Positions 1 through 8,197 of a stretch of DNA of 64,000 nt are shown here, piece by piece. The notes beneath the pieces are model-generated. The model did no database searches. It was not told the DNA's origin and was given only the letters and a program-made list of their open reading frames with translations. Each line of letters begins with the position of its first letter. Position 1 is the first letter of the stretch. Location: IMG/VR virus record IMGVR_UViG_3300027793_000075, positions 1-64,000 of that record. The stretch is one strand, 5' to 3'. Source of the DNA: a virus. The translations under genes and the position numbers were made by a program.

Positions 1-2
1 AA

Positions 3-1049
3 TTGGATGACGATACCAATCCACAATATGATGTTGAAGCACTTGATCCGGCTCAAAAAGATCGTTTTGAAATTCATGTAGACGTTCCATATAAGCCAGA
101 TATTACCTATTTCAAGAACAAATATGGCGATGACATTGGCAAGACTGCCGTAAGTTGGTGGAATGATCTAAATGACAAAGAAAAAGATGAAGTTAGTCCA
201 CGTCGGTTGGATTATGCCATCGGTCTTTATGTTAAAAATGGCGATCTGCGTGATGTATTGAACAAGAAGATCAATGTCAGCAAATTGGTTGGTGAATTGA
301 AGAACGGCAATTTCCGCGAACAAATGGAGACGATTTACAAAAATCGTGACCTAGAAAAAGCCAGTGCCTTCATCAAAGACGAAAATAGCTACAACAACAC
401 TATCAAATATATCTTACAGGATAAAAACAAATTGGATTTCTTCTTCAAATATGTACCAGAAGAAAAGCAAAGTAATTTGGTAGCTACTGATGACGTTGCC
501 ATGAAATATGCGTTCAATAACATGGACAAATACAATGTTATTGTGCAACGTGCAAGTATTGCCAACACCAAAATTGAAAAAGCACTTGCAAAATGGATGA
601 AAAACAAGCCAATGGATGTAACGAATTTTGAAAATTTCTCGTTCTCCAGCACCAAATTAAAATTTGTAAAACCACCTAGAGCAATGGGAACTTCATCGTA
701 CAAGAGCTATACAGATATGATAAATAGCGAAATGACTGAATCCACTAGAGGAACTGCATATCGTAAAAATGCGTTTAAAACAATTGCATGGGCATTGTAT
801 AATGACAAAGGCTATGGTAATCCAACTCCTACCAATCCATTAACTGAAAAAGAATCTAAATTGACATTGGATAGCTTGAACAGTCTAATTGATAGCATCT
901 ATCAATTTGAAAATTTCAAAGAATTGCCACAAGTTTATGGTCTGGTATGCGGTGAATATTTAAAACGTTTCGGTAAAAAACAAACTTATAACAAATTGAG
1001 TCGCAAAGTACAAGAATTCTTGAACCTACATGGTAATTTGTATATCTAA
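3..1049 (+). CDS. MoxR-type AAA+ ATPase, C-terminal part (cut by window edge)
   Basis: The reading frame is open from the left edge, so the N-terminal part with the Walker motifs lies outside the window. The visible start contains LDPAQKDRF followed by a V-x-Y-x-P segment, the sensor-1/arginine-finger region typical of MoxR-type AAA+ proteins, then SPRRLDYAIGLY, which fits the sensor-2 helix. About 250 further residues are rich in Lys and Asn and not recognised. The gene ends 3 bases before a metallopeptidase-like/VWA gene; MoxR ATPases are commonly encoded beside VWA proteins and act with them as chaperone-like remodelling pairs, so a joint role is likely. Confidence 0.75.
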   Translation: MDDDTNPQYDVEALDPAQKDRFEIHVDVPYKPDITYFKNKYGDDIGKTAVSWWNDLNDKEKDEVSPRRLDYAIGLYVKNGDLRDVLNKKINVSKLVGELKNGNFREQMETIYKNRDLEKASAFIKDENSYNNTIKYILQDKNKLDFFFKYVPEEKQSNLVATDDVAMKYAFNNMDKYNVIVQRASIANTKIEKALAKWMKNKPMDVTNFENFSFSSTKLKFVKPPRAMGTSSYKSYTDMINSEMTESTRGTAYRKNAFKTIAWALYNDKGYGNPTPTNPLTEKESKLTLDSLNSLIDSIYQFENFKELPQVYGLVCGEYLKRFGKKQTYNKLSRKVQEFLNLHGNLYI

Positions 1050-1052
1050 ATT

Positions 1053-2357
1053 ATGATTAGCACAGAAAAATTCTTTCAGATTGCACAAGACTTGGAGATT
1101 TATCACGGTATATTTTCAAGAATTTGGCAAATGGGTAAACCCATATCTGATCCATCTATACCCACCGCCGCTGTCCGATTTGATCGGGAAGGTGGGTTTT
1201 TTAGCTTTTGTTTTAATCCAGATTATTTCAAGACACTTGATGATTATAATTTAAAATTTGTCATTTGTCATGAAGCACTGCATGTTATATTAAATCACGG
1301 ATATCGTGGTTATGGATTGGAGCCTCAATTGGCTAATATATCAATGGACGTTGTTATCAACGAGAGCTTGGTAAATAACTTTGGTTTTGACCGTAATCGT
1401 ATAACCAATGCAAAAGATTTGTGTTGGTATGATACAATATTCAAAGATGAAGATGTTGAACAAGAAAAGAGTTTTGAGTATTATTATGATTTATTATATA
1501 ACAAAGTATTAGATTCTGCATCTGGTGGCGACGTGGATAGCGAAGGTAATATGAAATTACCAAGTTCTATGGGTGGAAATCAAAAAACGGTGGATCAACA
1601 TGATGGATTTGGTAGCGAACATCAAGATCAAATTGATGAAAAGTTAGATGATGCTTGCGATAAATTGAGCAGTGATGAACGCAATCAGTTGAAAAATGTA
1701 GTTGAAAAATTGTTGGATGATGACACCCGTCAAGGTTTAAATGCAGGAACTGGTACTGGTGGATTGACTAAAATCATGAGTTTGGAAAAGGTTAAAACCA
1801 AACGCAAGTGGGAAACTGTAATTAAACGTTGGGCACAGCAGTACATGAAGCGAAATGATAAAAATCATGAGCAATGGGCGCGTATAAATAGACGTTTTGT
1901 TACATTGTCGCGTGATATGTTCATTCCTACCGAAATGGAAATTGATAATTTTGAAGAAGAAAAACATCGAATCAAAGTTATATTTTTCTTGGATACATCT
2001 GGTAGTTGTGTTCATTTGGCAGATCGTTTTTGGAAAGCCGCAAAAAGTCTTCCCGAAAGTCGATTTGATATTCATTTGTGTTGCTTTGATACCAGAGTTT
2101 ATGAAACCAGTTTAAAAACCGGCAAATTGTATGGTTTTGGTGGAACATCATTTTATATTCTTGAAAATTATATTCAGCAATACAAAAAAGAAAAAAACAA
2201 AGGCAAATATCCAGACGCAGTATTCGTTATTACAGATGGATATGGCGATCCAGTACAACCAGAAGTTTGTAAAAAGTGGCACTGGTTTTTAAGTGAAAAT
2301 TACAGAGGTTGTATTCCTAAAGAATGTAACATTTACGATTTAAAAGATTATGAATAA
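1053..2357 (+). CDS. Metallopeptidase-like protein with C-terminal VWA-like domain (DUF2201 type)
   Basis: 434 residues. The N-terminal part carries HEALH (residues 73-77), a zinc-metallopeptidase HExxH motif, in the context CHEALHVILNH seen in the putative metallopeptidase domain of DUF2201 proteins. The middle (about 150-240) is acidic and low complexity. The C-terminal domain begins with a hydrophobic strand and DTSGS at about residue 314, a metal-binding MIDAS-like motif of VWA domains. It follows the MoxR-type ATPase gene by 3 bases, the usual partner of such proteins. Whether the HExxH is catalytic cannot be told. No clear ribosome binding site precedes the start. Confidence 0.75.
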   Translation: MISTEKFFQIAQDLEIYHGIFSRIWQMGKPISDPSIPTAAVRFDREGGFFSFCFNPDYFKTLDDYNLKFVICHEALHVILNHGYRGYGLEPQLANISMDVVINESLVNNFGFDRNRITNAKDLCWYDTIFKDEDVEQEKSFEYYYDLLYNKVLDSASGGDVDSEGNMKLPSSMGGNQKTVDQHDGFGSEHQDQIDEKLDDACDKLSSDERNQLKNVVEKLLDDDTRQGLNAGTGTGGLTKIMSLEKVKTKRKWETVIKRWAQQYMKRNDKNHEQWARINRRFVTLSRDMFIPTEMEIDNFEEEKHRIKVIFFLDTSGSCVHLADRFWKAAKSLPESRFDIHLCCFDTRVYETSLKTGKLYGFGGTSFYILENYIQQYKKEKNKGKYPDAVFVITDGYGDPVQPEVCKKWHWFLSENYRGCIPKECNIYDLKDYE

Positions 2358-2358
2358 T

Positions 2359-3174
2359 ATGAAAGCATTTGTAAAAACTAATAACGGAACCTTTCCAAAC
2401 GTCAATTTTTATTTGGCATGGGAAGCATTCAATACAATGGGTTATAATGCCACTTGTTTTGAAGAACATGAAATTGACAATTTAGATATCACTAAACAAA
2501 CACCTGTATTTGCTGGAGTGACTGTATTTAGAAAGATTATAGATAAACTGGGAGTTAACTATGCTCCTTATGACTGTTATCCCGAGGATTTAAAACCGTA
2601 TTATAAGCGTAATATTCGCAGAACAACATTGGGTGAGGTTCGCAAAGAATTCAATGATAATTCAACGCCTGTGTTTGTAAAACCAGTATTACCAAAGGAA
2701 TTTAATGGCCGCGTATTAAATAGTTGTTTGGATTTGATATCGATGGCAAAGAAAAGCGATGATTTGGAAGTTTATGTATCCGATCCGATTGATCTTTTGT
2801 CAGAATACCGTGTGTATGTGCTTGATGGCGACATACTTGGGGTAAAGCATTATTATGGCGATTGGTCATTGGCACCAAAAAAAGAGTTTGTTGAAGAAGT
2901 GGTAAGAAGTTACAAAAATGCACCTGCTGCGTATGGTGTTGACATTGGAGTTACTTCCGAATATGATTGTGTGATAGAATCTAATGATGGGTGTAATTTA
3001 GGTAATTATGGATTGGACTCTATCCATTATGGAGAAATGATTGTGTCGCGTTGGACGGAAATTGTAAATGAAAAACGTTCTACATCCAGAAGTAAGTTTG
3101 AATCTGTCAGTGCGTATGCACAATCAATTCGAAACAATAAATTTGACCTAAATACATTTATCAAAAAAGCATAA
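2359..3174 (+). CDS. ATP-grasp enzyme, R2K type (DUF4343-like)
   Basis: 271 residues from the ATG at 2359; an in-frame ATG at 2350 overlaps the previous stop and is the alternative start. Family features are VFVKPV (about residue 108), a VYVSDPIDLLSEYRVYVLDG segment (about 150) and a C-terminal acidic metal/ATP site with ESNDGCNLGNYGLDS. This order matches the R2K ATP-grasp clade, known from phages and bacteria and thought to ligate an amino acid or amine to a peptide or other carboxylate. The substrate is unknown. It closes a unit with the AAA+ and VWA genes, which may be coincidental. Confidence 0.75.
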   Translation: MKAFVKTNNGTFPNVNFYLAWEAFNTMGYNATCFEEHEIDNLDITKQTPVFAGVTVFRKIIDKLGVNYAPYDCYPEDLKPYYKRNIRRTTLGEVRKEFNDNSTPVFVKPVLPKEFNGRVLNSCLDLISMAKKSDDLEVYVSDPIDLLSEYRVYVLDGDILGVKHYYGDWSLAPKKEFVEEVVRSYKNAPAAYGVDIGVTSEYDCVIESNDGCNLGNYGLDSIHYGEMIVSRWTEIVNEKRSTSRSKFESVSAYAQSIRNNKFDLNTFIKKA

Positions 3175-3176
3175 AT

Positions 3177-3410
3177 ATGAAAATTTACGAAGATCAATTG
3201 ACAAAAGTACATACCGCAACGGTGTGTGATATTACACACACTGAAGCATGTGCTTCTTTGAAGTTAAATTTTGGATATGGTAGTAGACACGATGGCATTG
3301 AATTGCATATGGATTTAAATGATGAAACATCTGAAGAAATTCTGCAATTGTTGATTAGTAAATATGGTGCCGAGAAAATCAATAGTCTAAAACGAGATTA
3401 TTTCGAATAA
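3177..3410 (+). CDS. Small hypothetical protein
   Basis: 77 residues, not recognised. It starts 2 bases after the ATP-grasp gene, in the same run. It begins MKIYEDQLTK and has a helical C-terminal half (SEEILQLLISKYG). No membrane segment or cysteine cluster suggests a role. Spacing and the phage-like ATGAAA start support a real gene. Confidence 0.6.
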   Translation: MKIYEDQLTKVHTATVCDITHTEACASLKLNFGYGSRHDGIELHMDLNDETSEEILQLLISKYGAEKINSLKRDYFE

Positions 3411-3420
3411 TGTATCTATT

Positions 3421-4011
3421 ATGAAATTACAATATCAACTTGATAAAGATAGTGCCGAGTGGTGGATGCAATATGAAATTGCACGTTATGGAAATTGTGC
3501 AGCAGAAAGTATTGGATATTGTTATGCTGATGCATTTGAAATGAGTGTATTAACTGCATTGAATCGCAATATAGTTGTTGACCACGAAACTATACAAAAG
3601 TTTTCCAAGATAACCGTCAACAACGTTTTTCCATTGTTTGACGCATCGCATGAATTTTATATTTTTGTAGTTGCCTATGGCAGTGAAATACTTAAATTTT
3701 TGACTGATTACAAAACAAAATCAAACAAATATTTAATTGATATAATTTCCAAATTTGTAACAACCAACTATTATTACTATTTTTGTTCATTTGGTGATTT
3801 GGTATTATTGTTTCCAGACAATACTGTGGATGACAGTGCCCAATTGGAAAAATGGTGTGATGAAGTTATTGCTGCCAATCCAAAAGCAGTTGCCGATTAT
3901 AAAGGCGGCAAAATGGGAGCATTGAACAGTTTGAAAGGTCAAGTAATGAAACTAAGCAAAGGCAAAGCCAAAATTGATATCGTTGGAGATATTCTATTAA
4001 AGAAAATATGA
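3421..4011 (+). CDS. Hypothetical protein
   Basis: 196 residues, not recognised. It has no signal peptide or membrane segment; the middle is rich in Tyr and Phe (a YYYYF run near residue 118) and the C-terminus is Lys/Gly rich. It ends with an ATGA overlap with the next gene, indicating translational coupling. The alternative is any of the many poorly characterised T4-type accessory proteins. Confidence 0.65.
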   Translation: MKLQYQLDKDSAEWWMQYEIARYGNCAAESIGYCYADAFEMSVLTALNRNIVVDHETIQKFSKITVNNVFPLFDASHEFYIFVVAYGSEILKFLTDYKTKSNKYLIDIISKFVTTNYYYYFCSFGDLVLLFPDNTVDDSAQLEKWCDEVIAANPKAVADYKGGKMGALNSLKGQVMKLSKGKAKIDIVGDILLKKI

Positions 4012-4202
4012 CAGAAAAAGATATAGACAAAATAGCAAGACAAAGTGCCAAAAAATTGAAATTACCATCACGTCGCATGAGAATTTTAAAAGAATGGTGG
4101 GATCCCATATATTGGACTATAGTGTTAATCACTACTTATTGGTATTGTCGTGTAATGTATAAAATTGTTCCAAAAAAATATAAATGCAAATATAAATTTT
4201 AA
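4008..4202 (+). CDS. Small membrane protein
   Basis: 64 residues with a basic N-terminal half, then a hydrophobic stretch IYWTIVLITTYWYCRVM (about residues 36-52) and a Lys-rich tail, so a single-pass inner-membrane protein is likely. It overlaps the preceding gene by ATGA. Function unknown; a host-envelope role is conceivable, but nothing identifies a holin or an exclusion protein. Confidence 0.6.
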   Translation: MTEKDIDKIARQSAKKLKLPSRRMRILKEWWDPIYWTIVLITTYWYCRVMYKIVPKKYKCKYKF

Positions 4203-4264
4203 TACACATATGAAGTTTGTCATAATTAATAATATGCAACTGACTGTATTTAACCCAAATTAAT

Positions 4265-4561
4265 ATGAAGAAAAACACAAATAAAACAGAAAAAAAGAAA
4301 ATGTATTGTCTAAGAATCATGGACGATTATGGTGAATTGTGGCTTGGGCATAACAAAGAACCAATTGCATTCGTTCATTGTAATGATGCAAAATTCAGAA
4401 AAGAATATCAATCATTTATTTTTGATTATCTAAATGTTGATTTGATTTGTGAAAGCATCTATGTAGAAGATGATGATTTACAAGAAAAATTGTGGAATGA
4501 AAGCGGCGATGAAAATGCAATTGCCAAATTATTAAAAGATGAAATTGATAAATTGCCATGA
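4265..4561 (+). CDS. Hypothetical acidic protein
   Basis: 98 residues, not recognised. The chosen ATG gives a Lys-rich N-terminal extension; a second ATG at 4301 (MYCLRIMDDYG) would give a more compact protein and could be the true start. The C-terminal half is strongly acidic. It ends with ATGA overlapping the next gene. Confidence 0.55.
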   Translation: MKKNTNKTEKKKMYCLRIMDDYGELWLGHNKEPIAFVHCNDAKFRKEYQSFIFDYLNVDLICESIYVEDDDLQEKLWNESGDENAIAKLLKDEIDKLP

Positions 4562-4842
4562 AAATTATAAGTAACAATACGCGATATGGTTATACAAAAA
4601 ACACATTGCGTGTTCATGCTAGAGAATTAAACAAGTTTAACGAAGGATATGAAAACAATATCCTTTTATGTGAAGGGTATATTACTGCACTTTTTAAAAA
4701 TAAATTAATCAATAATTGTGAAAAAAAATGGCTACATAAAATTTATGTAGAACATGTTTCTAAGGACGATGGATTGGGGGAAAGATATGGAATTAACAAA
4801 AGCGGAGAAATTGAAGATTACAACGAAGATGAACTAACATGA
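4558..4842 (+). CDS. Hypothetical protein
   Basis: 94 residues, not recognised. It sits in a chain of four genes joined by ATGA overlaps (4265-5638), so it is probably co-translated with its neighbours. There is no membrane segment; the C-terminus is acidic (EIEDYNEDELT). Confidence 0.6.
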   Translation: MKIISNNTRYGYTKNTLRVHARELNKFNEGYENNILLCEGYITALFKNKLINNCEKKWLHKIYVEHVSKDDGLGERYGINKSGEIEDYNEDELT

Positions 4843-5039
4843 ATGATGATGAAATAATTAAAAAAAATAAAGAAATAGCAAGACAGTATGGTTATACTGA
4901 TTTTGATTTTCTTTTGGGTGACATTATAAATTCCAATGGAGATAGAGAATATGAAGGTCGGAAATGGCACATGTCAAAACCCGGAGAAGATAAATGGCAT
5001 ATATTACCAGACTATATATTTTCTAATAAGATATTATGA
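4839..5039 (+). CDS. Small hypothetical protein
   Basis: 66 residues, coupled by ATGA at both ends. A helical acidic N-terminus is followed by an aromatic segment (GRKWHMSKPGEDKWH). Not recognised. Confidence 0.6.
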   Translation: MNDDEIIKKNKEIARQYGYTDFDFLLGDIINSNGDREYEGRKWHMSKPGEDKWHILPDYIFSNKIL

Positions 5040-5638
5040 AAGTAACGGTTGCTCCAATTTATGAAAAACAAAATGATCCAAATGGAGTATATATCAATAC
5101 AACAAGTCGGTCTACTGATGAATGGACTAAGCAATTAAGTCCTTTTTATTTGGGGCCATGTGAATTGTATGAAGGTATAATTGCTAAAAATATGGAAAAT
5201 GCATGGCAATTCAGTAAAGTATATGATTGTCATGTTGATGCCAATGATGATCCAACAATACAATATTTTGAATGGGCCGTAAATGGATGGAATAGTAATT
5301 ATGCTCATAGATATCCAATGGGCAAAGGAGCGAAACCTAAATACAGTTACTGGAATGAACATAAATTATCTTATATTGAAGCTCGAAAACATATTTATGT
5401 TCCATTATACGCAAAGGCAGTTCTTAAAACGGATGCATATAAAAAATTACAAGATATTATAGCATCTGATAAACATTTATATTTGTTGGATTTTGATGCA
5501 TACAAGCACCGTGAACAAAATATGACAATTACTGATGTATTGAATTGCCCTGATAAAAAAATGGGCCATGCATTTGTGTTGTTTATGATGTTAACAGAAG
5601 ATAAAGCACTACACGATTGTAATTTAATATACAAATAA
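5036..5638 (+). CDS. Conserved phage-type protein of unknown function (possibly DUF6939-like)
   Basis: 200 residues. The segments FYLGPCELYEG, ENAWQFSKVY and EARKHIYVPLYA look like a conserved family found in phages and bacteria, which I associate tentatively with DUF6939; no function is established. It is last in the ATGA-coupled chain and is probably cytoplasmic, with no signal or membrane segment. A family search would settle the name. Confidence 0.55.
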   Translation: MKVTVAPIYEKQNDPNGVYINTTSRSTDEWTKQLSPFYLGPCELYEGIIAKNMENAWQFSKVYDCHVDANDDPTIQYFEWAVNGWNSNYAHRYPMGKGAKPKYSYWNEHKLSYIEARKHIYVPLYAKAVLKTDAYKKLQDIIASDKHLYLLDFDAYKHREQNMTITDVLNCPDKKMGHAFVLFMMLTEDKALHDCNLIYK

Positions 5639-5643
5639 TTACC

Positions 5644-5904
5644 ATGAGAAGAAGAACATTTCTAAAGACAATTTTTCCTACAATATTTGTCCCCAAATTA
5701 ATTATACCTGTATGGAAAACAATCAAACCAATTCATTCATTTGATAAATTTATATTTCCACAAATTAATAGAGTATTTCCCACTCTTCTAGTCAATGAAT
5801 TGGTTAGTGTTCAACCAATGTCTATGCCAAGTGCTCAAATATTTTATATGGATTTTGTAACAACTAGCAAACGTGACGATGATCGTTTTTCAACACTTAT
5901 TTAA
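5644..5904 (+). CDS. Short protein resembling a segment of T4-type major capsid protein
   Basis: 86 residues. The N-terminus MRRRTFLKTIF is basic then hydrophobic, somewhat like a twin-arginine or export signal. Residues about 44-68 read FPTLLVNELVSVQPMSMPSA and continue into an aromatic QIFYMDF strand. This is close in pattern to the gp23 capsid segment with VQPM-x-GP followed by a hydrophobic strand. The rest of a capsid protein is absent. It could be a decayed capsid fragment, a small capsid decoy or accessory protein, or a chance match. It ends the first gene run; a terminator follows at 6016. Confidence 0.5.
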   Translation: MRRRTFLKTIFPTIFVPKLIIPVWKTIKPIHSFDKFIFPQINRVFPTLLVNELVSVQPMSMPSAQIFYMDFVTTSKRDDDRFSTLI

Positions 5905-6015
5905 AAAATTTTACATTTTGAAAAATTTAAATCTATTTATAAACTCAACAACGATACTTTATACATCAATTCACTGTCGATAAATGGTGCATTGATTTTC
6001 TCCCTAAAATACAAA

Positions 6016-6058
6016 AAAAGATTTGAAACCGCTAAAAACGGTCTTCAAGTCTTTTTTC
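6016..6058 (+). terminator. Rho-independent terminator
   Basis: The left arm 6018-6031 pairs with 6039-6053, with one G-U pair and one bulged base, a 7-base loop and a run of T at 6052-6057. It closes the 1-5.9 kb transcription unit. Confidence 0.7.
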
Positions 6059-6091
6059 TTTGTGCCGTCAAAAACTTTTCTGAAAAAGGCG

Positions 6092-6120
6092 TTGACATTC
6101 GCACCAACATTGTCTAAAGT
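6092..6120 (+). promoter_or_regulatory. Sigma70-type promoter for the DUF2828 gene
   Basis: TTGACA at 6092-6097, a 17-base spacer and TAAAGT at 6115-6120. Transcription would start near 6127, giving a 5' leader of about 125 bases, unusually long for this window. Confidence 0.65.
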
Positions 6121-6132
6121 ATCTCCACAATT

Positions 6133-6183
6133 GAGATGCATACAGCAACAAACCTCCACGTCTAAAGGAAAAAACTGCATCTC
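6133..6183 (+). promoter_or_regulatory. Stem-loop in the leader of the DUF2828 gene
   Basis: GAGATGCA (6133-6140) is the exact reverse complement of TGCATCTC (6176-6183), enclosing 35 bases. TROVE-type proteins bind small structured RNAs, so this may be a binding or regulatory element; that is inference only. Confidence 0.35.
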
Positions 6184-6251
6184 GCTCAAAAAATAATTTT
6201 GATACTGACAGCAAATAAAGTTTAACAAAAACAACGTATCTAGTAAAACAT

Positions 6252-7760
6252 ATGAATAAGACCAAGAATACTTATAACAAGCCAAACATGACCAATCCTC
6301 TTGTTGCCGGTATGGCTGCCGCAACTAATATTGCATTCACTGCAAATGGTGCAAAGAGCAATGCATCGTCTCTCGACGCTTGCGTTGATTTCTTCGGAAA
6401 GGGTGCCGCAATGCGAGCACAGTCTGAAACCGCAGTAATTGATCTTTTCCGCAAGTCTTTCGCTCAGGATCGACTTGTTGCATTGAAGACTCTTTTCTAT
6501 ACCCGTGACGTTCGTGAAGGTCAGGGTGAACGCAAGACTTTTCGTACCATTATTCGTTGGCTTGCAACCAATTATACCGATATTCTCGTAAAGAATATCA
6601 ACAACATTGCATTTTTCGGTCGTTGGGATGATCTTTACTCCCTTGTTGGTACTCCTGCCGAAAATGCAGCATTTGAAACCATTGCATTCCAGCTTCGCAA
6701 GGATGCAGTTGATGCATCCGAAGGCAAGCCTATTAGCCTTTTGGCTAAGTGGTTGAAGAGCGTTAATACCAGTTCTGCTGAAAGCCGTGCGCTTGGTTAC
6801 AAGACTGCTAAAGCTCTTGGTGTAACTCCAAAGCAGTATCGTCAGGCTATTGCTGCTTTGCGTAAGCATATTGACGTGTTGGAAACCAAGCTGAGTGCTG
6901 GTAAGTTCAACGAAATCGACTACGAAAAGGTTCCTAGCAAGGCTAGTTTGTTGTACCGCAAGGCTTTCAACAAGCGTGATGGTGAACGCTATCGAAGCTA
7001 TTTGAGTGCAGTCGAAAAGGGTGAAGCTAAGATTAATGCGAGTGTTCTTTATCCATATGAAATCATTCGTCCAATTGAACAAGGTCGTGAAAACGATCCT
7101 ACTGCGTTGAAGACGCTTGATTTGCAGTGGAAGAATCAGCCAAATTGGCTCGCTGATAATCCTCATATGGGATTGGTTGTTTGTGATACCTCTGGTAGCA
7201 TGAGTGGTCAGCCTATTTTGGTGAGTGTCAGTCTTGCAATTTATTTTGCAGAACGTAATGTTGGTCCTTTCAAGGATACTTTCATTACTTTCAGTGAGCA
7301 TCCTTCGTTGCAGCGTATCACGGGACAAACCATTGCCGAGAAGGTACGTGGACTCAATCGTAGCGGTTGGTCTATGAATACCAATTTGCAAGCATCCTTT
7401 AATCTTATCTTGAACACCGCAATTCAGAATAAGATTGCTCAAAAGGATATGCCAACTGCTCTTTATATCATCAGTGATATGCAGTTTGATATGGCGTGTG
7501 GTAGCAATACCATGACGAACTTTGAAGTTATCAAGGCTAAGTATCTTGCGGCTGGATACGAAATGCCACGTTTGATCTTCTGGAATGTCAATGCGTCGGG
7601 TGGCGATATGCCTGTTACGGTTAATGACCAAGGTGTATGTTTGGTTAGCGGATGCAGTCCTAGCATCTTGAAGAGTGTATTGTCTGCAAAGACCTTCACT
7701 CCAGCAGATGTTATGTTGGAAACGCTGAACAAGCCTCGTTACGATGTCGTAACTGTCTAA
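6252..7760 (+). CDS. DUF2828 protein (TROVE-like RNA-binding domain plus VWA domain)
   Basis: 502 residues. The N-terminal two thirds carry the family signature VREGQGERKTFRTIIRWLA (about 94-112) and the FFGRWDDLYSLVG segment, helical-repeat features shared by DUF2828 and Ro60/TROVE proteins. The C-terminal domain is a VWA fold with the MIDAS DTSGSMSG at residue 312 onward. Ro-type proteins bind misfolded or small RNAs and help RNA decay or repair; this phage also encodes RNA ligases and a polynucleotide kinase. The gene has its own promoter, long leader and terminator. Lysine is mostly AAG here, unlike AAA-rich neighbours, suggesting high expression or separate origin. Confidence 0.8.
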   Translation: MNKTKNTYNKPNMTNPLVAGMAAATNIAFTANGAKSNASSLDACVDFFGKGAAMRAQSETAVIDLFRKSFAQDRLVALKTLFYTRDVREGQGERKTFRTIIRWLATNYTDILVKNINNIAFFGRWDDLYSLVGTPAENAAFETIAFQLRKDAVDASEGKPISLLAKWLKSVNTSSAESRALGYKTAKALGVTPKQYRQAIAALRKHIDVLETKLSAGKFNEIDYEKVPSKASLLYRKAFNKRDGERYRSYLSAVEKGEAKINASVLYPYEIIRPIEQGRENDPTALKTLDLQWKNQPNWLADNPHMGLVVCDTSGSMSGQPILVSVSLAIYFAERNVGPFKDTFITFSEHPSLQRITGQTIAEKVRGLNRSGWSMNTNLQASFNLILNTAIQNKIAQKDMPTALYIISDMQFDMACGSNTMTNFEVIKAKYLAAGYEMPRLIFWNVNASGGDMPVTVNDQGVCLVSGCSPSILKSVLSAKTFTPADVMLETLNKPRYDVVTV

Positions 7761-7785
7761 TAACGAGTTACATAGTTTAACACAA

Positions 7786-7817
7786 AAACCTCCGATAGAA
7801 ATATCGGAGGTTTTTTA
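7786..7817 (+). terminator. Rho-independent terminator
   Basis: AAACCTCCGATA (7786-7797) pairs perfectly with 7802-7813 across a 4-base loop, followed by T residues. It ends the DUF2828 transcript. Confidence 0.85.
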
Positions 7818-7899
7818 TTGCACAAATTTTTGATAAAAAAATTTCAATTTGGAATATGATAATTATATTTATACTTGTTAAAATTACCAATTAAATTTT

Positions 7900-8193
7900 A
7901 TGGGTGAAGAACTTGCTGAACAATTACAAAAAGAATGGAGAGAACAAGTGTTGCAACGTCTAAATAATTTAGCCGATGGACAAGAACGTTTGAATGAAAA
8001 AATTTCAAGTTTTGAAACTACGTTTGCAAGAGAATCGCGTCTTGAAAAAATTATTAGTGATCAACAATTGATCAATCATAGTTTACAGGAACGAGTTCAT
8101 AAGCTCGAAAATGTATATATGAAAGCAATTGGTGCTGGATTTGTTATTCAAATTGTATTTGGTATCGTAATTGCTTTTTTAACACATAAATAA
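7900..8193 (+). CDS. Small coiled-coil protein with C-terminal membrane anchor
   Basis: 97 residues. The first 70 are charged and heptad-like (LNNLADGQERLNEKISSF; LQERVHKLENVY), consistent with a coiled coil. Residues about 75-95 (AIGAGFVIQIVFGIVIAFLT) form one membrane helix. The layout resembles small tail-anchored phage membrane proteins, some of which are holins or spanin partners, but nothing specific identifies it. The next gene is on the other strand and encodes a lipoprotein; the two could form an envelope pair. Confidence 0.65.
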   Translation: MGEELAEQLQKEWREQVLQRLNNLADGQERLNEKISSFETTFARESRLEKIISDQQLINHSLQERVHKLENVYMKAIGAGFVIQIVFGIVIAFLTHK

Positions 8194-8197
8194 ACAA

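Larger units (their letters stand above)
5905..6251. other. 347-base intergenic region with terminator, promoter and structured leader
   Basis: No plus-strand reading frame of useful length is present. From left to right: about 110 AT-rich bases in which I see nothing; a terminator hairpin (6016-6058); a sigma70-type promoter (6092-6120); and a leader of about 125 bases ending at the DUF2828 start. Within the leader an 8-bp stem can form between GAGATGCA (6133-6140) and TGCATCTC (6176-6183). Confidence 0.6.

Noticed and set aside
4210-4263. 17-codon frame ending one base before the 4265 gene
   Set aside because: Too short to support as a gene; could be a translated leader, but nothing distinguishes it from chance.
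6240-7631. 463-codon open frame on the minus strand, antisense to the DUF2828 gene
   Set aside because: The plus-strand protein has clear family motifs and its own promoter and terminator. The antisense frame has no recognisable domain and follows from codon bias of the real gene.
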